Assembly: GCA_023266435.1 (NCBI GenBank) | Contig: JAHFQF010000132.1 | Span: 1 to 6,621, forward strand | Origin: Legionellales bacterium | GTDB lineage: Bacteria > Pseudomonadota > Gammaproteobacteria > Berkiellales > Berkiellaceae | Reading direction: 5' to 3' | DNA length: 6,621 nt | Part shown: in pieces, positions 6,567 to 6,621 of the stretch | Layout: the number at the start of each line of letters is the position of its first letter | How positions within the stretch are numbered: the first letter of the stretch is position 1 | Program-made: the position numbers and the translations under genes | The notes under the pieces: model-generated | The model's input: the letters and a program-made list of their open reading frames with translations, nothing else | Database searches by the model: none | What the model was told of the DNA's origin: nothing

Positions 6567-6621
6567 AAGGAAGCCTCATAAAAGGAAGCCTCATAAAAGG
6601 AAGCCTCATAAAAGGAAGCCT
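6562..6621 (+). repeat. 15-bp tandem repeat, four perfect copies to the window edge
   Basis: The unit CATAAAAGGAAGCCT occurs at 6562-6576, 6577-6591, 6592-6606 and 6607-6621 without a mismatch, and the array probably continues beyond the window. The stop codon of gene 2 (6564-6566) is in the first unit, and every unit repeats that in-frame TAA. The 11 bases AGCCTCATAAA across each unit junction also occur in both exonuclease 3' copies (4076-4086, 5572-5582). A contig ending exactly in such an array would be typical of a short-read assembly break. Confidence 0.97.

Noticed and set aside
6562..6621. In another frame the repeat reads HKRKP repeatedly, like a nuclear localisation signal
   Set aside because: It is not in frame with gene 2, which stops in the first unit, and there is no evidence of frameshifting.
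1..6621. Search for CRISPR arrays, tRNA, rRNA, transposase genes or insertion-sequence ends
   Set aside because: None was seen; the only array is the 15-bp repeat without spacers, and the duplicated segments lack transposase or typical terminal repeats.

Overview
The window looks like chromosome of a gammaproteobacterium, most likely a host-associated member of the Legionellales (Legionella/Coxiella/Berkiella-like). Two things suggest this: a BarA/LetS/GacS-type hybrid sensor kinase, and two adjacent genes whose products resemble eukaryotic RhoGAP domains, the kind of eukaryotic-like protein these bacteria deliver into host cells. The taxonomic call is inference. By eye the first ~4.15 kb is roughly 45-50% GC, while the two RhoGAP-like genes are nearer 40%.

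Layout. (1) Positions 1-2201, minus strand: a BarA/LetS-type hybrid histidine kinase, cut by the left edge of the window after 733 residues. (2) Positions 2165-3217, minus strand: a periplasmic solute-binding protein of the 'ABC_sub_bind' type. It lies upstream of the kinase in the same transcript, and the two genes overlap by 37 bases. A good sigma-70 promoter (TTGCAC, 17 nt, CATAAT) sits just upstream. (3) Positions 3349-4158, plus strand, divergent: a DEDDy-type 3'-5' exonuclease of the predicted PolB-like exonuclease family. (4) Positions 4276-5463, plus: RhoGAP-like protein 1 (395 aa). (5) Positions 5498-5651: a frameshifted duplicate of only the 3' end of the exonuclease gene. (6) Positions 5772-6566, plus: RhoGAP-like protein 2 (264 aa), a diverged paralogue of protein 1. 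(7) Positions 6562-6621: four perfect copies of a 15-bp tandem repeat running to the window edge. The repeat begins inside the stop region of gene 2.

The main story is on the right. The exonuclease 3' end, the spacer after it and the RhoGAP-like gene have been duplicated together as one unit. The exonuclease 3' segments and the two RhoGAP-like start codons are both exactly 1496 bp apart (4067 to 5563; 4276 to 5772). The two spacers share a recognisable promoter-like core including TATAGA. The copies have since diverged: protein 1 has a ~190-residue C-terminal region that protein 2 lacks, and protein 2 has a ~55-residue Pro/Ser/basic N-terminal leader that protein 1 lacks. Only the second spacer carries a perfect 12-bp inverted repeat in the predicted mRNA leader.

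The left operon probably couples a periplasmic binding protein to a sensor kinase. BarA/LetS systems are known to control virulence and transmission programmes in related bacteria, so a link to the effector-like genes is possible. Nothing in the sequence shows it directly.
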